DNA from: G963674685 sp964591275
Lineage (GTDB): Bacteria > Lernaellota > Lernaellaia > JACKCT01
DNA length: 53,931 nt
Direction of reading: 5' to 3'
NCBI GenBank assembly: GCA_964591275.1
Contig: CAZQAE010000035.1
Location: 1-53,931, forward strand
Notes under the pieces: generated by a model
What the model saw: only the letters and a program-made list of their open reading frames with translations
What the model was told of the DNA's origin: nothing
The model's database searches: none
Shown here: in pieces, positions 8,494-16,062 of the stretch
Layout of the letters: each line of letters opens with the position of its first letter
Numbering within the stretch: the stretch's first letter is position 1
Made by a program: the position numbers and the translations under genes

Positions 8494-9522
8494 TTGAACG
8501 GAATAGCCTGCGCCATCGGTAGTTTGCCCCATACAAATCCGGAGACCGCCGTCCGTTTCATTCTCGAGGATTTTGACGGCATCCCCTTCTGGCCCCAACT
8601 GCCCAAACGTCATTACTTCGAAACCTTTTATGCCCAATACTGCGAGGGCCTGCCTGCCTGCCAGCTCGATCTCGACCAGCAAAAACTCCGTTTTTTGACG
8701 AAGTCCGGCATTGATGAATTGACCAATTTTTACGAAAATATTATTGCTGGTGAAATCGACCCTTTTGCCATTTCAAAAGACCATGCCGCCGGTCTTCATG
8801 TTTTGCTGCAAACTCTCAAAGGGAAGCATCTTCCGTCCATTAAAGGCCATGTCACAGGGCCGGTTACTTTTGCCCTGTCGGCAGTGGGAGAAGACGGACG
8901 TCTTTTGGCTTACGATCCGAACTTTTTGGATGTCCTAGTCAAAGGGTGCATCGCCAAAGCGGCGTGGCAATTCGAGCAGTTTCGCGCTATTGCCGATGAA
9001 GTCATCATCTTTTTCGACGAACCCGGCCTGGTCGGTTTCGGCAGCGCCTTTGTGCAAATGTCCGGTCAGCAAGTCATTGAAATATTATCGGAAGCTGTCC
9101 GTGAAACTCAGCAGAGAGGCGCCGTTGTGGGAATTCACTGCTGTGCCAACACTGACTGGTCTTTAATTTTCAACGCCGGTGTAGATATCCTCAGTTTCGA
9201 TGCTTTCGAGTTTTTCGACAATCTGTTGATCTACCGCAGTGAACTTATCGAGTTTTACGCCCGGGGTGGACGAATCGCCTATGGCATCGTCCCCACCGAT
9301 GATAAGGTGTTTTCCCTAACTCCCGAGGACCTTCTCGCTATTTTAACCCGCCAGGTCAGCGCTATTGCATCACTCGGAATTGATAAAGAAACCGTAGCCC
9401 GGCAAAGCCTGATCACGCCGGCATGCGGCCTCGGCACCGTCGACGTGCCTCTGGCGCAGCGAGCTCTGAAATTGACCAGCCAAACCGCCCTGGCTTTTCG
9501 CCGGCATTATGGTTTCAAATAG
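8494..9522 (+). CDS. Stand-alone cobalamin-independent methionine synthase-type (MetE C-terminal/UROD-like) protein
   Basis: A 342-residue TIM-barrel protein of the MetE-C/uroporphyrinogen decarboxylase superfamily, which moves methyl groups onto zinc-bound thiols. Visible zinc-ligand candidates are the HCC motif (GIHCCANTDWS) and a late Cys in ACGLGTVDVPLAQRA, the classical MetE C-terminal signature. The N-terminal pseudo-repeat of full MetE (about 750 residues) is absent, so this is the short core-MetE type known from archaea and many anaerobes, which often use corrinoid proteins or unknown donors. An in-frame TTG at 8467 exists, but the AAAGGAG at 8480-8486 points to the TTG at 8494. No folate or corrinoid partner is adjacent. 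Confidence 0.8.
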   Translation: MNGIACAIGSLPHTNPETAVRFILEDFDGIPFWPQLPKRHYFETFYAQYCEGLPACQLDLDQQKLRFLTKSGIDELTNFYENIIAGEIDPFAISKDHAAGLHVLLQTLKGKHLPSIKGHVTGPVTFALSAVGEDGRLLAYDPNFLDVLVKGCIAKAAWQFEQFRAIADEVIIFFDEPGLVGFGSAFVQMSGQQVIEILSEAVRETQQRGAVVGIHCCANTDWSLIFNAGVDILSFDAFEFFDNLLIYRSELIEFYARGGRIAYGIVPTDDKVFSLTPEDLLAILTRQVSAIASLGIDKETVARQSLITPACGLGTVDVPLAQRALKLTSQTALAFRRHYGFK

Positions 9523-9548
9523 TTTTTCCTAACGAATGTTGATGCCTT

Positions 9549-10163
9549 TCATGGTTGAACAATTTTAGGTTCTGTTGAATCACCTTTCGGAATGTCTGAA
9601 AACCATTTGTAAAGCGCCGAAGTCACCAGCAGGTCGCCTTCATTGAGTTTCGGCACGAACTCCGAACCAAGCTGATTAAAGAAAAGCAGGCCAGTGATAA
9701 TCAATACGATCGAAAGGGCGATGGCCAAACCCCCGAGGGACATGAGTTTGGCCAAAATACCAAGATATTTCATGAGAAGGAAGCCAAAGCCCAGCGAGAA
9801 TGGAATCGAAAAGAAAACGACGATGCTTGGTCGAAGGCTGCCCATCATCAGCAACTGAATGACAATGATTAGCAAGACGGCCTGCAACAGCGCCGACATG
9901 ACCGTGCTGACGCACTTTTTCACCAGCGTGGCCTGATCATGATATGATACGATGTGAATGCCCGGAGGCAAAACTTTGTTCAGTTCGGCCATGCGCGTTT
10001 TCACACCCGAGATGACTTGCAATGTGTTCGTGCCCAGAATTTTAAGGATCATGCCTGCTACAACCTCGCCCTTCCCATTCATTGTGGCGAAACGAACGGC
10101 GTGCGAATAACCGTTGCGAACATCAGGCATGAAATATAACCGGCTAAACATAAACGAATTCAA
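9549..10163 (-). pseudogene. Remnant of a CusA/CzcA heavy-metal RND efflux pump
   Basis: A 204-codon open frame matching only pieces of a roughly 1030-residue RND metal pump. Residues about 8-130 match the stretch from the periplasmic domain through the central membrane segments (FATMNGKGEVVAGMI, ISGVKTRMAELNKVLPPGI, KLMSLGGLAIAL). The frame then jumps directly to the later segment LGSEFVPKLNEGDLL, omitting the VDAAVVVVEN-type helix and roughly 130 or more residues. The N-terminal part and everything after the EGDLL segment are also missing, and the last 25 residues do not resemble the family. It starts at a TTG with GGAGG further upstream. A deletion that stayed in frame plus loss of both ends makes a working pump impossible; no membrane-fusion or outer-membrane partner genes are nearby. 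Confidence 0.8.
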
Positions 10164-10284
10164 GGCAATGCAGCCTCCGTTAAGGTAAAGGGGGTTGGTT
10201 TTTAGAAAAGCGGCATCGGAGATTTGGGTAAAAACGCACTACAACGATTACATCCCATTGCAATTCCGCAATTCAACTACGTTT

Positions 10285-10293
10285 TGATATAAT
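10285..10293 (+). promoter_or_regulatory. Extended -10 promoter-like element upstream of a decayed small gene
   Basis: TG-A-TATAAT at 10285-10293 is a perfect -10 hexamer with the extended TGN. No good -35 lies at 17 bases. It is followed by AGGAGGACCAAGGAGG (10299-10314) and an ATG at 10322, so a complete set of expression signals precedes a broken coding stretch. Confidence 0.4.
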
Positions 10294-10321
10294 GAATCAG
10301 GAGGACCAAGGAGGTCGGTCA

Positions 10322-10680
10322 ATGGAAGTAACCGTAATTGGCAGCGACCAAACCGAAGGATCCACCATCAAGGAAGTTAAACTCGCAAGGTTGGTTATGG
10401 TCAACGAAACGGGCAAAACAGAGTGGTGAGACGCGCACAATCCGCCATGATCGACTACCGGAGCGCCATCCAAACCATAATGATCGTGACCTGTGCGGTG
10501 CTGCGTGCATTCCAGCGTCGTCTTTGCGTTGCCAACCGCTTGGACGACATCTTCATGCCACGCAAGGGAGTCCATCAATACAATTAGACTAAAAATCGAT
10601 AATGTAAGGCAAACCTTCAGGCAGATTCTCTCACCAATAATCTCAAAAGTTCCTGAAATTTCCAGATACTTTCCAATTTA
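10322..10680 (+). pseudogene. Decayed coding region, possibly NifX/FeMo-cofactor-binding-like
   Basis: After a strong Shine-Dalgarno sequence the ATG at 10322 opens 35 codons (MEVTVIGSDQTEG, then VKLARLVMVNETGKTEW) that end at a TGA at 10427. Further stops follow in the same frame. Further on, the same frame gives VVFALPTAW and LKIDNVRQTFRQIL, and a neighbouring frame gives LGRHLHATQG. This order loosely resembles the small dinitrogenase iron-molybdenum cofactor family: strand, His-rich loop, VVIARGLGRR-type segment, then an aspartate-rich end. The match needs several frameshifts and is tentative. The stretch 10164-10680 holds no intact gene, and lies beside the CusA relic, so it appears to be a small gene graveyard. 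Confidence 0.35.
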
Positions 10681-11262
10681 TTAATAGCCTTCATTAATAA
10701 TTTCAGAGTCGGATTCCTCACGAACCTTCCATTTGATTCCATCCATGATCTCCGGCTCTTTTTCGCCTTCATCGGTGTCAATCAGTTTTTTCAAGGCAAG
10801 GTTCAACTGAAAAATGGCACCATACCGCGCCCTGTGGTCAGCAATAAGACCGACGCGAGGTATGTGAAAGTCTGCTTTCACAATAATTTCTCGAAGCTTC
10901 TTGACAATTTCATCAACGACTTTTTTGTCTTCGCTTTCCAAAAAATCGACTTCGTCTTCCACGAAGGGGTTACAAAGGGCTTTGACCTCCGAAGCCTTTC
11001 CGGTTTCCAGGCCCTTGGCCAAAACAGTGCGTCCCGTCTTGGCGACAAGCGCCACGATGTTCGATTTATTGTCGATAAGAATTGTAATCAGCTCTTCATC
11101 ATCATCTTTTTCCGCCTTTTGGACTTTCTTGTCCACGCTGGGAGGAACGATTACGTCTTTTTCGAGCTTGAAGACAATCAGGGTCTGCGCGATGATGAAG
11201 AAAAACAATAGGATAAAGATCAAATCCTGGAGATTGAGATCTTCTTCTTGTACAATTTTCAT
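10681..11262 (-). CDS. ExbD/TolR-family proton-channel subunit
   Basis: A 193-residue single-span protein. The N-terminal helix (about 11-31) contains Asp13 in NLQDLIFILLFFF, the position of the essential proton-carrying Asp of ExbD and TolR. The periplasmic domain ends with VGLIADHRARYGAIFQLN, the usual ExbD C-terminal pattern. It is longer than typical ExbD (about 140 residues) because of an acidic and lysine-rich insertion after the helix. It would pair with the ExbB/TolQ-like protein encoded 40 bases upstream to form a motor driven by proton motive force. The ATG has AAAGGCGG upstream. It is the last gene of the seven-gene operon starting at 18034. Its likely client is the TonB-like protein at 15127-16062, not a classical TonB. 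Confidence 0.88.
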   Translation of the reverse strand: MKIVQEEDLNLQDLIFILLFFFIIAQTLIVFKLEKDVIVPPSVDKKVQKAEKDDDEELITILIDNKSNIVALVAKTGRTVLAKGLETGKASEVKALCNPFVEDEVDFLESEDKKVVDEIVKKLREIIVKADFHIPRVGLIADHRARYGAIFQLNLALKKLIDTDEGEKEPEIMDGIKWKVREESDSEIINEGY

Positions 11263-11302
11263 ATGCTGCCGCCTTTAGCTTCCATCACTTCCGAGACTCG
11301 GG

Positions 11303-12085
11303 CTATTCATACATGACTTCGCGCGGAATATCGGCGATTTCGTCGCCGTAACGAGAAGCACGCACCTCAATGTGGTGTTTCAACACAGAGCCGATGACCT
11401 TAATGAAAACACCGATAAGACTCGTGATGATGGCGACCTGAATAGCCGATTGGAGCTTGGCGAAGGTTTCAGGCGACATCTGCCCGGCTTCCTGCATTGC
11501 TTTTCCTGAATCCGCAAAGGCCTTGATGAGTCCGAGCAAGGTTCCAAGAAAACCGAGGATTGGCGCAATATTCGACGCCAGAACAATCGTATTCACGTGA
11601 TCAGCGAAACGGCTGGTGATGTTTTCCACCTTGGCGCGAAAGTATTGCTCCAAAACGAAGGGTTGATTCAGCGCGGTCGGGATAATGGAGGCTATGATTT
11701 CCGAAAGGTAATTCGGATAATCATTCACCAGCGGTTTGGTCTTTTCCTTGAACAAATCGAAATTCGCCCTGGCCTCGGGATCTTTGAGAATTCTGACCAA
11801 CTCTTCTTTTTGGTCCTCATTGAAGAAATGAACCCTGGCGACCTTGAAGAGGTTTGTATACACATAATTGACTACGATGATGATAAGCGAGGCGAAGAGC
11901 GTGAACACGCAGATGTACCCCAGAAAACCGACGGCGGGTTCAATTCGCGCCGAAAGAAAATCGCTGTCCAAAATCCTTCCCTTGGTCGCCATGGCCCAAA
12001 CGACCAGAATGCCGACGGCGACAATGATGATCCAGGTATTGGCCTGCTGAAATCTATTCTTAACAAGCTGCGTTCCGGTTGTCAT
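11303..12085 (-). CDS. MotA/TolQ/ExbB-family proton-channel protein
   Basis: A 260-residue inner-membrane protein with hydrophobic segments near 17-35 and 52-75 and the conserved MotA/ExbB domain in the C-terminal half: IAPILGFLGTLLGLIKAF, then QVAIITSLIGVFIKVIGSVLKHH. The cytoplasmic loop between the first helices and this domain is long, as in TolQ. GGAGGAGCT precedes the ATG, giving one of the clearest ribosome binding sites of the operon. It forms the stator/rotor pair with the following ExbD-like protein. Being placed last with ExbD behind five dedicated envelope genes suggests a private motor instead of the housekeeping Tol or TonB systems. Confidence 0.9.
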   Translation of the reverse strand: MTTGTQLVKNRFQQANTWIIIVAVGILVVWAMATKGRILDSDFLSARIEPAVGFLGYICVFTLFASLIIIVVNYVYTNLFKVARVHFFNEDQKEELVRILKDPEARANFDLFKEKTKPLVNDYPNYLSEIIASIIPTALNQPFVLEQYFRAKVENITSRFADHVNTIVLASNIAPILGFLGTLLGLIKAFADSGKAMQEAGQMSPETFAKLQSAIQVAIITSLIGVFIKVIGSVLKHHIEVRASRYGDEIADIPREVMYE

Positions 12086-12104
12086 AGCTCCTCCAGATTA
12101 CTAA

Positions 12105-13157
12105 CTACTCTAAGGGAAAGTCGATTTCGTCCGCGATGTCTTCTTCGGCGCCAAGTTCTTCCATGTCGCCAGCCGCATCCTGATCTTCATCACGCTGCTG
12201 GGCCTTCATCATGGCCTTCCTCATTTCGTCCTCAAAAATAGTGATGTCCGGAATGGGATAGAGCGCTATTCCGGACTGCAGCGTTTCAAGGATGAAATTA
12301 TTTTCAAAAACGTTCTGCGAAACCTTCAGGCGGATATCGTAAACAGAGGAAACATCCGTTTTAATCCTGTATTCGCCGGGTACGAGATAAACCGAAAACT
12401 TATTGGGCCTGTATTCTCTGAGCTCGTCGTCGGTTTGAATGTACATTTTCAAACCACGGACGAAGTCGCGTTTCGCAACGAATATGGTGTATTTTGAAAC
12501 ACGACGCATGTTCGTGGCGATTGTGAGTCCTTCCATGTTCATGTCATCGATAACGCTTTGCGTGACACGTTTTCCGTAGAAAGTCACTCGCATCGCGGGA
12601 CTGGCTCCCCAATAACCGCGTGCTTTGGAAACCCACTCGGACAAACGCCTGCGGTCATCGTTGTGATCGAGTTCGACTTCGATGTCCATGACGCGAGGGA
12701 AAATGGCCTGCGCTTTTGAAAAATAGTCGACGGCTGCGCCGCCGAAGCCTTCATAGCCTTTGGCAATACCGAGCAATGCATAAGCAACCGCCACTTCCTG
12801 GGCGGCGGGATTGGCGTCTTGCGCGTCGGAAATATCCGAACCCACGCCAATCCTGTTCATATTGCTAACCTCGGCTGTCTCAGATTTCTCGTAGCGCATT
12901 GGGAACTCAATGCGATCATAGATTATCTGCTCAATATCTTCCACCAGATCTCGCCGTTCCCAGGGATCCTTGGCCCGACGTATTTCTTCCACGTTTCGAA
13001 TGATGTCATTCTGCAACCAATGGAGATAATAAATTTCAATAGGAGCTTTCTGGCCCGGCGTTCCGGTGGCGATCTGGCCCCAGGCGTTCATGGCCCCGGT
13101 TGTGGCGAATGTGATGGTCAAAACCAATGCGATAAGTGTTGTGCGAATTGAAAGCAA
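12105..13157 (-). CDS. Exported protein of the ExbBD-associated operon, acidic C-terminus
   Basis: A 350-residue protein I cannot assign to a family. It has an N-terminal signal peptide (about 1-27, ending AMNAWGQ), a helical first half, and a beta-rich stretch (FSVYLVPGEYRIKTDVS, about 250-275) like the carrier or PEGA-type domains in periplasmic proteins. The tail is very acidic (DEDQDAAGDMEELGAEED). It probably sits in the periplasm. Its position between the TPR-like exported gene (47 bases upstream) and the ExbB gene (19 bases downstream) suggests a structural part of the same machine. The C-terminal acidic tail could contact the basic linker of the TonB-like protein, which is speculation. 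Confidence 0.62.
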   Translation of the reverse strand: MLSIRTTLIALVLTITFATTGAMNAWGQIATGTPGQKAPIEIYYLHWLQNDIIRNVEEIRRAKDPWERRDLVEDIEQIIYDRIEFPMRYEKSETAEVSNMNRIGVGSDISDAQDANPAAQEVAVAYALLGIAKGYEGFGGAAVDYFSKAQAIFPRVMDIEVELDHNDDRRRLSEWVSKARGYWGASPAMRVTFYGKRVTQSVIDDMNMEGLTIATNMRRVSKYTIFVAKRDFVRGLKMYIQTDDELREYRPNKFSVYLVPGEYRIKTDVSSVYDIRLKVSQNVFENNFILETLQSGIALYPIPDITIFEDEMRKAMMKAQQRDEDQDAAGDMEELGAEEDIADEIDFPLE

Positions 13158-13204
13158 TGCTGAATCCCCTTCCGCTTTTTAGTGGATTGGAATGTTAATT
13201 AAAC

Positions 13205-15091
13205 TTATTCCGTTGCCCCGGCCGGCGGAGCGCCGCCGCCCATGGGACAAACGTGACTGAATCGATTGTCCAAGGCCTTGGCTTGAACCGTCTGGCCGAA
13301 TCCATCCAGATAATTCCAATAGGCATTGAAGACCCTGCAGAAATCTTCGTCATAAGCCGTCGGCGCTTTTCCACCGCGTCGCCTGAGCGCAAACTTGAAT
13401 GCGCGGTTGCCGGCAGCAAGCGTCATCTCTTTGTATTTTCTGTAATTGAGTTCGCTGTCGAGGCTTTCTGAGGCCATTTTCTGCGCCGATTCCGCAAAAA
13501 GGATAAGAACATCGGCTTTCGATTCCCAGTCGAATCCGGCATCCAGCGCCACTCGCTTCAGGGCAATAACGCCCTTATAGTTTTCCAGAAGATAGAGATT
13601 GTAAATATAGCCCGTCAGATTGACGCCGTAAGACTTCTGCAATTGGGAGGTTAATTCAGTGTTGTCTTCTTCATGGCGGTAGAATTTTTTGCCCAATTCC
13701 GGCTGCACGCGATTGACGACTTTCATAAGCTTCAGCCCACGCCTAGCGTGCTGAAATCCTTTTCGATAAAAGGCGACAAGTTTATCTTTTCCTTCGGAGC
13801 GATAACGGCTGCACAGATAGGCAATCGACTGATCCAGCGAAGCTTTCGCCTTGTGCGATTGCGCCCGACTGCGACCCTGGTTGTAGTACCATAGACCCTG
13901 ATGGAATTTCGCTTCCGTCTCGGCGGTGGCAGCATACTGTTCCTGCAAGCGATTCCCCTTGTATTTGTACATGCCGACAAGGGAGTTGTTGTCAAAGTAG
14001 GTCAAGTTCTGCAACTCGGTCATCCAAACCCGCAGAATTTCGAGATTTGACTCCCGAATCTCATTTTCACCTTTGTTGGGATCGATTTCCACAAATCGAT
14101 CCGAGAGCATTCTGAGTCTAGCGCTAAGCCACCGAACCCGCCCTTTGTTTGTCTCGTTCTTGAAAATCCGGTCGGTGACGAGATTTACGAACCCCGGCTC
14201 GTCCATGCTGTTGCCGATGGTCCACAGAATAATCATGTCGGAAACCGCTTCCTTGAAATCCTCTTCGGCATGCCGCATGATGATCGCATCCCACATATTC
14301 CTGACGGCATTTTTTTCCTCGTCGAGTTTTTCGGTATCAGAGGTCATCTGATCGAGCGTGAGTATCTGGCTCTTGCCGAGTTGATATGTGGAGGAATGCG
14401 TTCGCCTGTCCTTGTTCACCTTTTTCAGATCCTCAATGGCGAGAGCAAGCTTTTCACCGGTGATCGGCGTGTCGGCGTATAGTTTCAACCCCGCTTCAAC
14501 GCACGCCTTGCGGATTTCTCTTCTTTCAGGATGCGTTCTGATCATCGAATCCTTCTCACGACACAAGTCATAACATTGCTGGAATTGCTTGGCGCTATTG
14601 AGCGAGATGAAGGTTTCCGCCGTAACGCCAGCAGTGGCGTCAATGGCGACGTAAGCTGGGGGGCCGCTGGGCGTGTCCGCGGGCTGCGTCATCGATGCCG
14701 CAGCAGGCGCCGCCGGAGCGGTCGGCGTGCTGGAAAACCCTGAGGGAGCCGATGGCATCGCTGGCGCTGACGGAGTTGATGCCATGCTCGGAGTTTCCGG
14801 CATAGCAGGAGTTTCCGGGATTGCAGGAGCCTCAGGAATGGATGCGGGGGGGGCCGCAGGCGAAGACGGCATCGCGCCTCCTCCTCCCACCTTCGCGCAC
14901 ACGGACTGCAATTGCGGCGAAGAAGCCACCTCGGCAGCGTTCTGCGCGCACATAGCCTTGACCTCGTCCGTCATGCCAACATCAAGGAAAGCTTGAAGCT
15001 CGGCTGGATCAAGGGCCCAACTCGTCCCCATCGCCGCCAACGTCACTGCAGCAATACCTGCGAAAATCACGAAAAATTGTCTGGCCTTCAT
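13205..15091 (-). CDS. Exported helical/TPR-like protein with Pro-Ala-rich linker
   Basis: A 628-residue periplasmic protein. A signal peptide (about 1-26, ending SWA) is followed by a short Cys-containing domain (about 27-70) and a low-complexity Pro/Ala/Ser linker (about 72-140) with repeats such as IPETPAMPETPSM. The remaining roughly 480 residues are predominantly helical, with TPR-like spacing (FISLNSAKQFQQCYDLCREK, LWYYNQGRSRAQSHKAKASL). It would span the periplasm as a scaffold, comparable with the TPR proteins GltC-E of the Myxococcus gliding complex, although I cannot claim orthology. It is 35 bases from the TonB-like gene upstream and 47 from the next exported gene. The linker DNA is repetitive and may vary in length. 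Confidence 0.66.
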   Translation of the reverse strand: MKARQFFVIFAGIAAVTLAAMGTSWALDPAELQAFLDVGMTDEVKAMCAQNAAEVASSPQLQSVCAKVGGGGAMPSSPAAPPASIPEAPAIPETPAMPETPSMASTPSAPAMPSAPSGFSSTPTAPAAPAAASMTQPADTPSGPPAYVAIDATAGVTAETFISLNSAKQFQQCYDLCREKDSMIRTHPERREIRKACVEAGLKLYADTPITGEKLALAIEDLKKVNKDRRTHSSTYQLGKSQILTLDQMTSDTEKLDEEKNAVRNMWDAIIMRHAEEDFKEAVSDMIILWTIGNSMDEPGFVNLVTDRIFKNETNKGRVRWLSARLRMLSDRFVEIDPNKGENEIRESNLEILRVWMTELQNLTYFDNNSLVGMYKYKGNRLQEQYAATAETEAKFHQGLWYYNQGRSRAQSHKAKASLDQSIAYLCSRYRSEGKDKLVAFYRKGFQHARRGLKLMKVVNRVQPELGKKFYRHEEDNTELTSQLQKSYGVNLTGYIYNLYLLENYKGVIALKRVALDAGFDWESKADVLILFAESAQKMASESLDSELNYRKYKEMTLAAGNRAFKFALRRRGGKAPTAYDEDFCRVFNAYWNYLDGFGQTVQAKALDNRFSHVCPMGGGAPPAGATE

Positions 15092-15126
15092 GCCTTATAT
15101 ATCTCCTGCTGTATGAGGTGATTAAT

Positions 15127-16062
15127 CTACTGTTTTCTCCAAGCCGCTTTAATGATATTGTCTTGGCACAATATCCGGATGCCGCCGTTGGCCACGAACT
15201 TATATCCATTATGGTTAAAGCATCGCGGCTGATATTGCGCAAGCGGGCCAACGTTTTGTATCTTCACCCAGCTTCCGGATATGCCGCTTTCCTTTTTCGT
15301 TTCTTTCTTTTGTCCAAGTGTGCCAAGGTTTACAGGAGCTGCGGGGCCGCCCTCACGGCGATTTCCGCCGCCAATTTGACCCATGTTCGGGGCGCCGTCG
15401 CCTGAATCGCCGCCCTTCCTTCCCGTGCCGATATTGTCGAGGGAGACCTTGGCGTTTGCCTTGGACCGGTCCGCAGTAGTGAATTTCACTGAGATATCAG
15501 CTTGCGCTGCGGAATCCTTTACGAACATCTTTTCAAACTTGTTGGACACCTGCATGCGGTCCTGCTTGTTGATGATGATTTTCGTATCCAACTTCTTTTC
15601 CGGCTTTTTGATATCCAGGATTTTTTTCAAGGGCGGCGGCGTCGGCGTCGGAGTCGGAGTCGGCGGAGGGGTCGGAGTCGGCGGAGGAGTCGGCTTCGGC
15701 GTTGGCTCGGGAGTCGGTGTTTCCTGCGCCGTTGCCAAAAGTCCCTTGAGGTATTCGTTGTCTTTGATCGCTCCGGGGTCGATCGTGACCATGAGACTGA
15801 CGAATAAGACTGCTAGCCCGACGTAAGCGCGGTTGCTCCATTTTGAGAAAAAGTCTCTCATCCCAAGAATCACCACATCGCGAACCGCATCCGATTGCGT
15901 ATTAGGATCCCGATGCGGGATCCTAAATTTTTCGTAATCATAAGCCACAAGATTTTTCGGATCGAAAATAAACGCATCGACGCTCAAGTCGAAGGACCAA
16001 TACATGGACTCCATTTCGTCGGCAAGAGCAACTTTTTCGGTCAATCCATCTTCAATGCTCAT
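15127..16062 (-). CDS. TonB-like energy-transducing protein
   Basis: A 311-residue bitopic protein. A cytoplasmic domain of about 77 residues precedes one transmembrane helix (about 78-95). Then comes a Pro-Thr repeat linker (about 115-144) rich in PTPTPP units followed by lysines, as in TonB, and a Gly-rich stretch. It ends in a small C-terminal domain with two Cys (GSWVKIQNVGPLAQYQPRC, then GIRILCQDN). TonB proteins normally have almost no cytoplasmic part, so the N-terminal domain is unusual and could receive a cytoplasmic signal. Its ATG overlaps the stop of the lipoprotein gene by four bases (ATGA). It is the probable arm that carries energy from the ExbB/ExbD pair to the outer-membrane barrel or lipoprotein. 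Confidence 0.75.
   Translation of the reverse strand: MSIEDGLTEKVALADEMESMYWSFDLSVDAFIFDPKNLVAYDYEKFRIPHRDPNTQSDAVRDVVILGMRDFFSKWSNRAYVGLAVLFVSLMVTIDPGAIKDNEYLKGLLATAQETPTPEPTPKPTPPPTPTPPPTPTPTPTPPPLKKILDIKKPEKKLDTKIIINKQDRMQVSNKFEKMFVKDSAAQADISVKFTTADRSKANAKVSLDNIGTGRKGGDSGDGAPNMGQIGGGNRREGGPAAPVNLGTLGQKKETKKESGISGSWVKIQNVGPLAQYQPRCFNHNGYKFVANGGIRILCQDNIIKAAWRKQ
15641..15720 (-). repeat. GTCGGA/GTCGGC microsatellite encoding the Pro-Thr linker
   Basis: On the plus strand this stretch is an imperfect run of GTCGGA, GTCGGC and GGAGGG hexamers; on the coding strand it specifies the Pro-Thr-Pro-Pro linker of the TonB-like protein. Runs of this type are prone to slippage in steps of six bases, so linker length could change without loss of frame. 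Confidence 0.7.

Noticed and set aside
10322..10450. In-frame TGA at 10427 as a selenocysteine codon
   Set aside because: No SECIS-like hairpin is evident after it, and several further stops (TGA, TAA) follow in the same frame; decay is the simpler explanation.
10297..10578. Minus-strand open frame of 93 codons in the decayed region
   Set aside because: The plus strand carries promoter, Shine-Dalgarno and coding-like fragments; the minus frame has no initiation signals and no family pattern.
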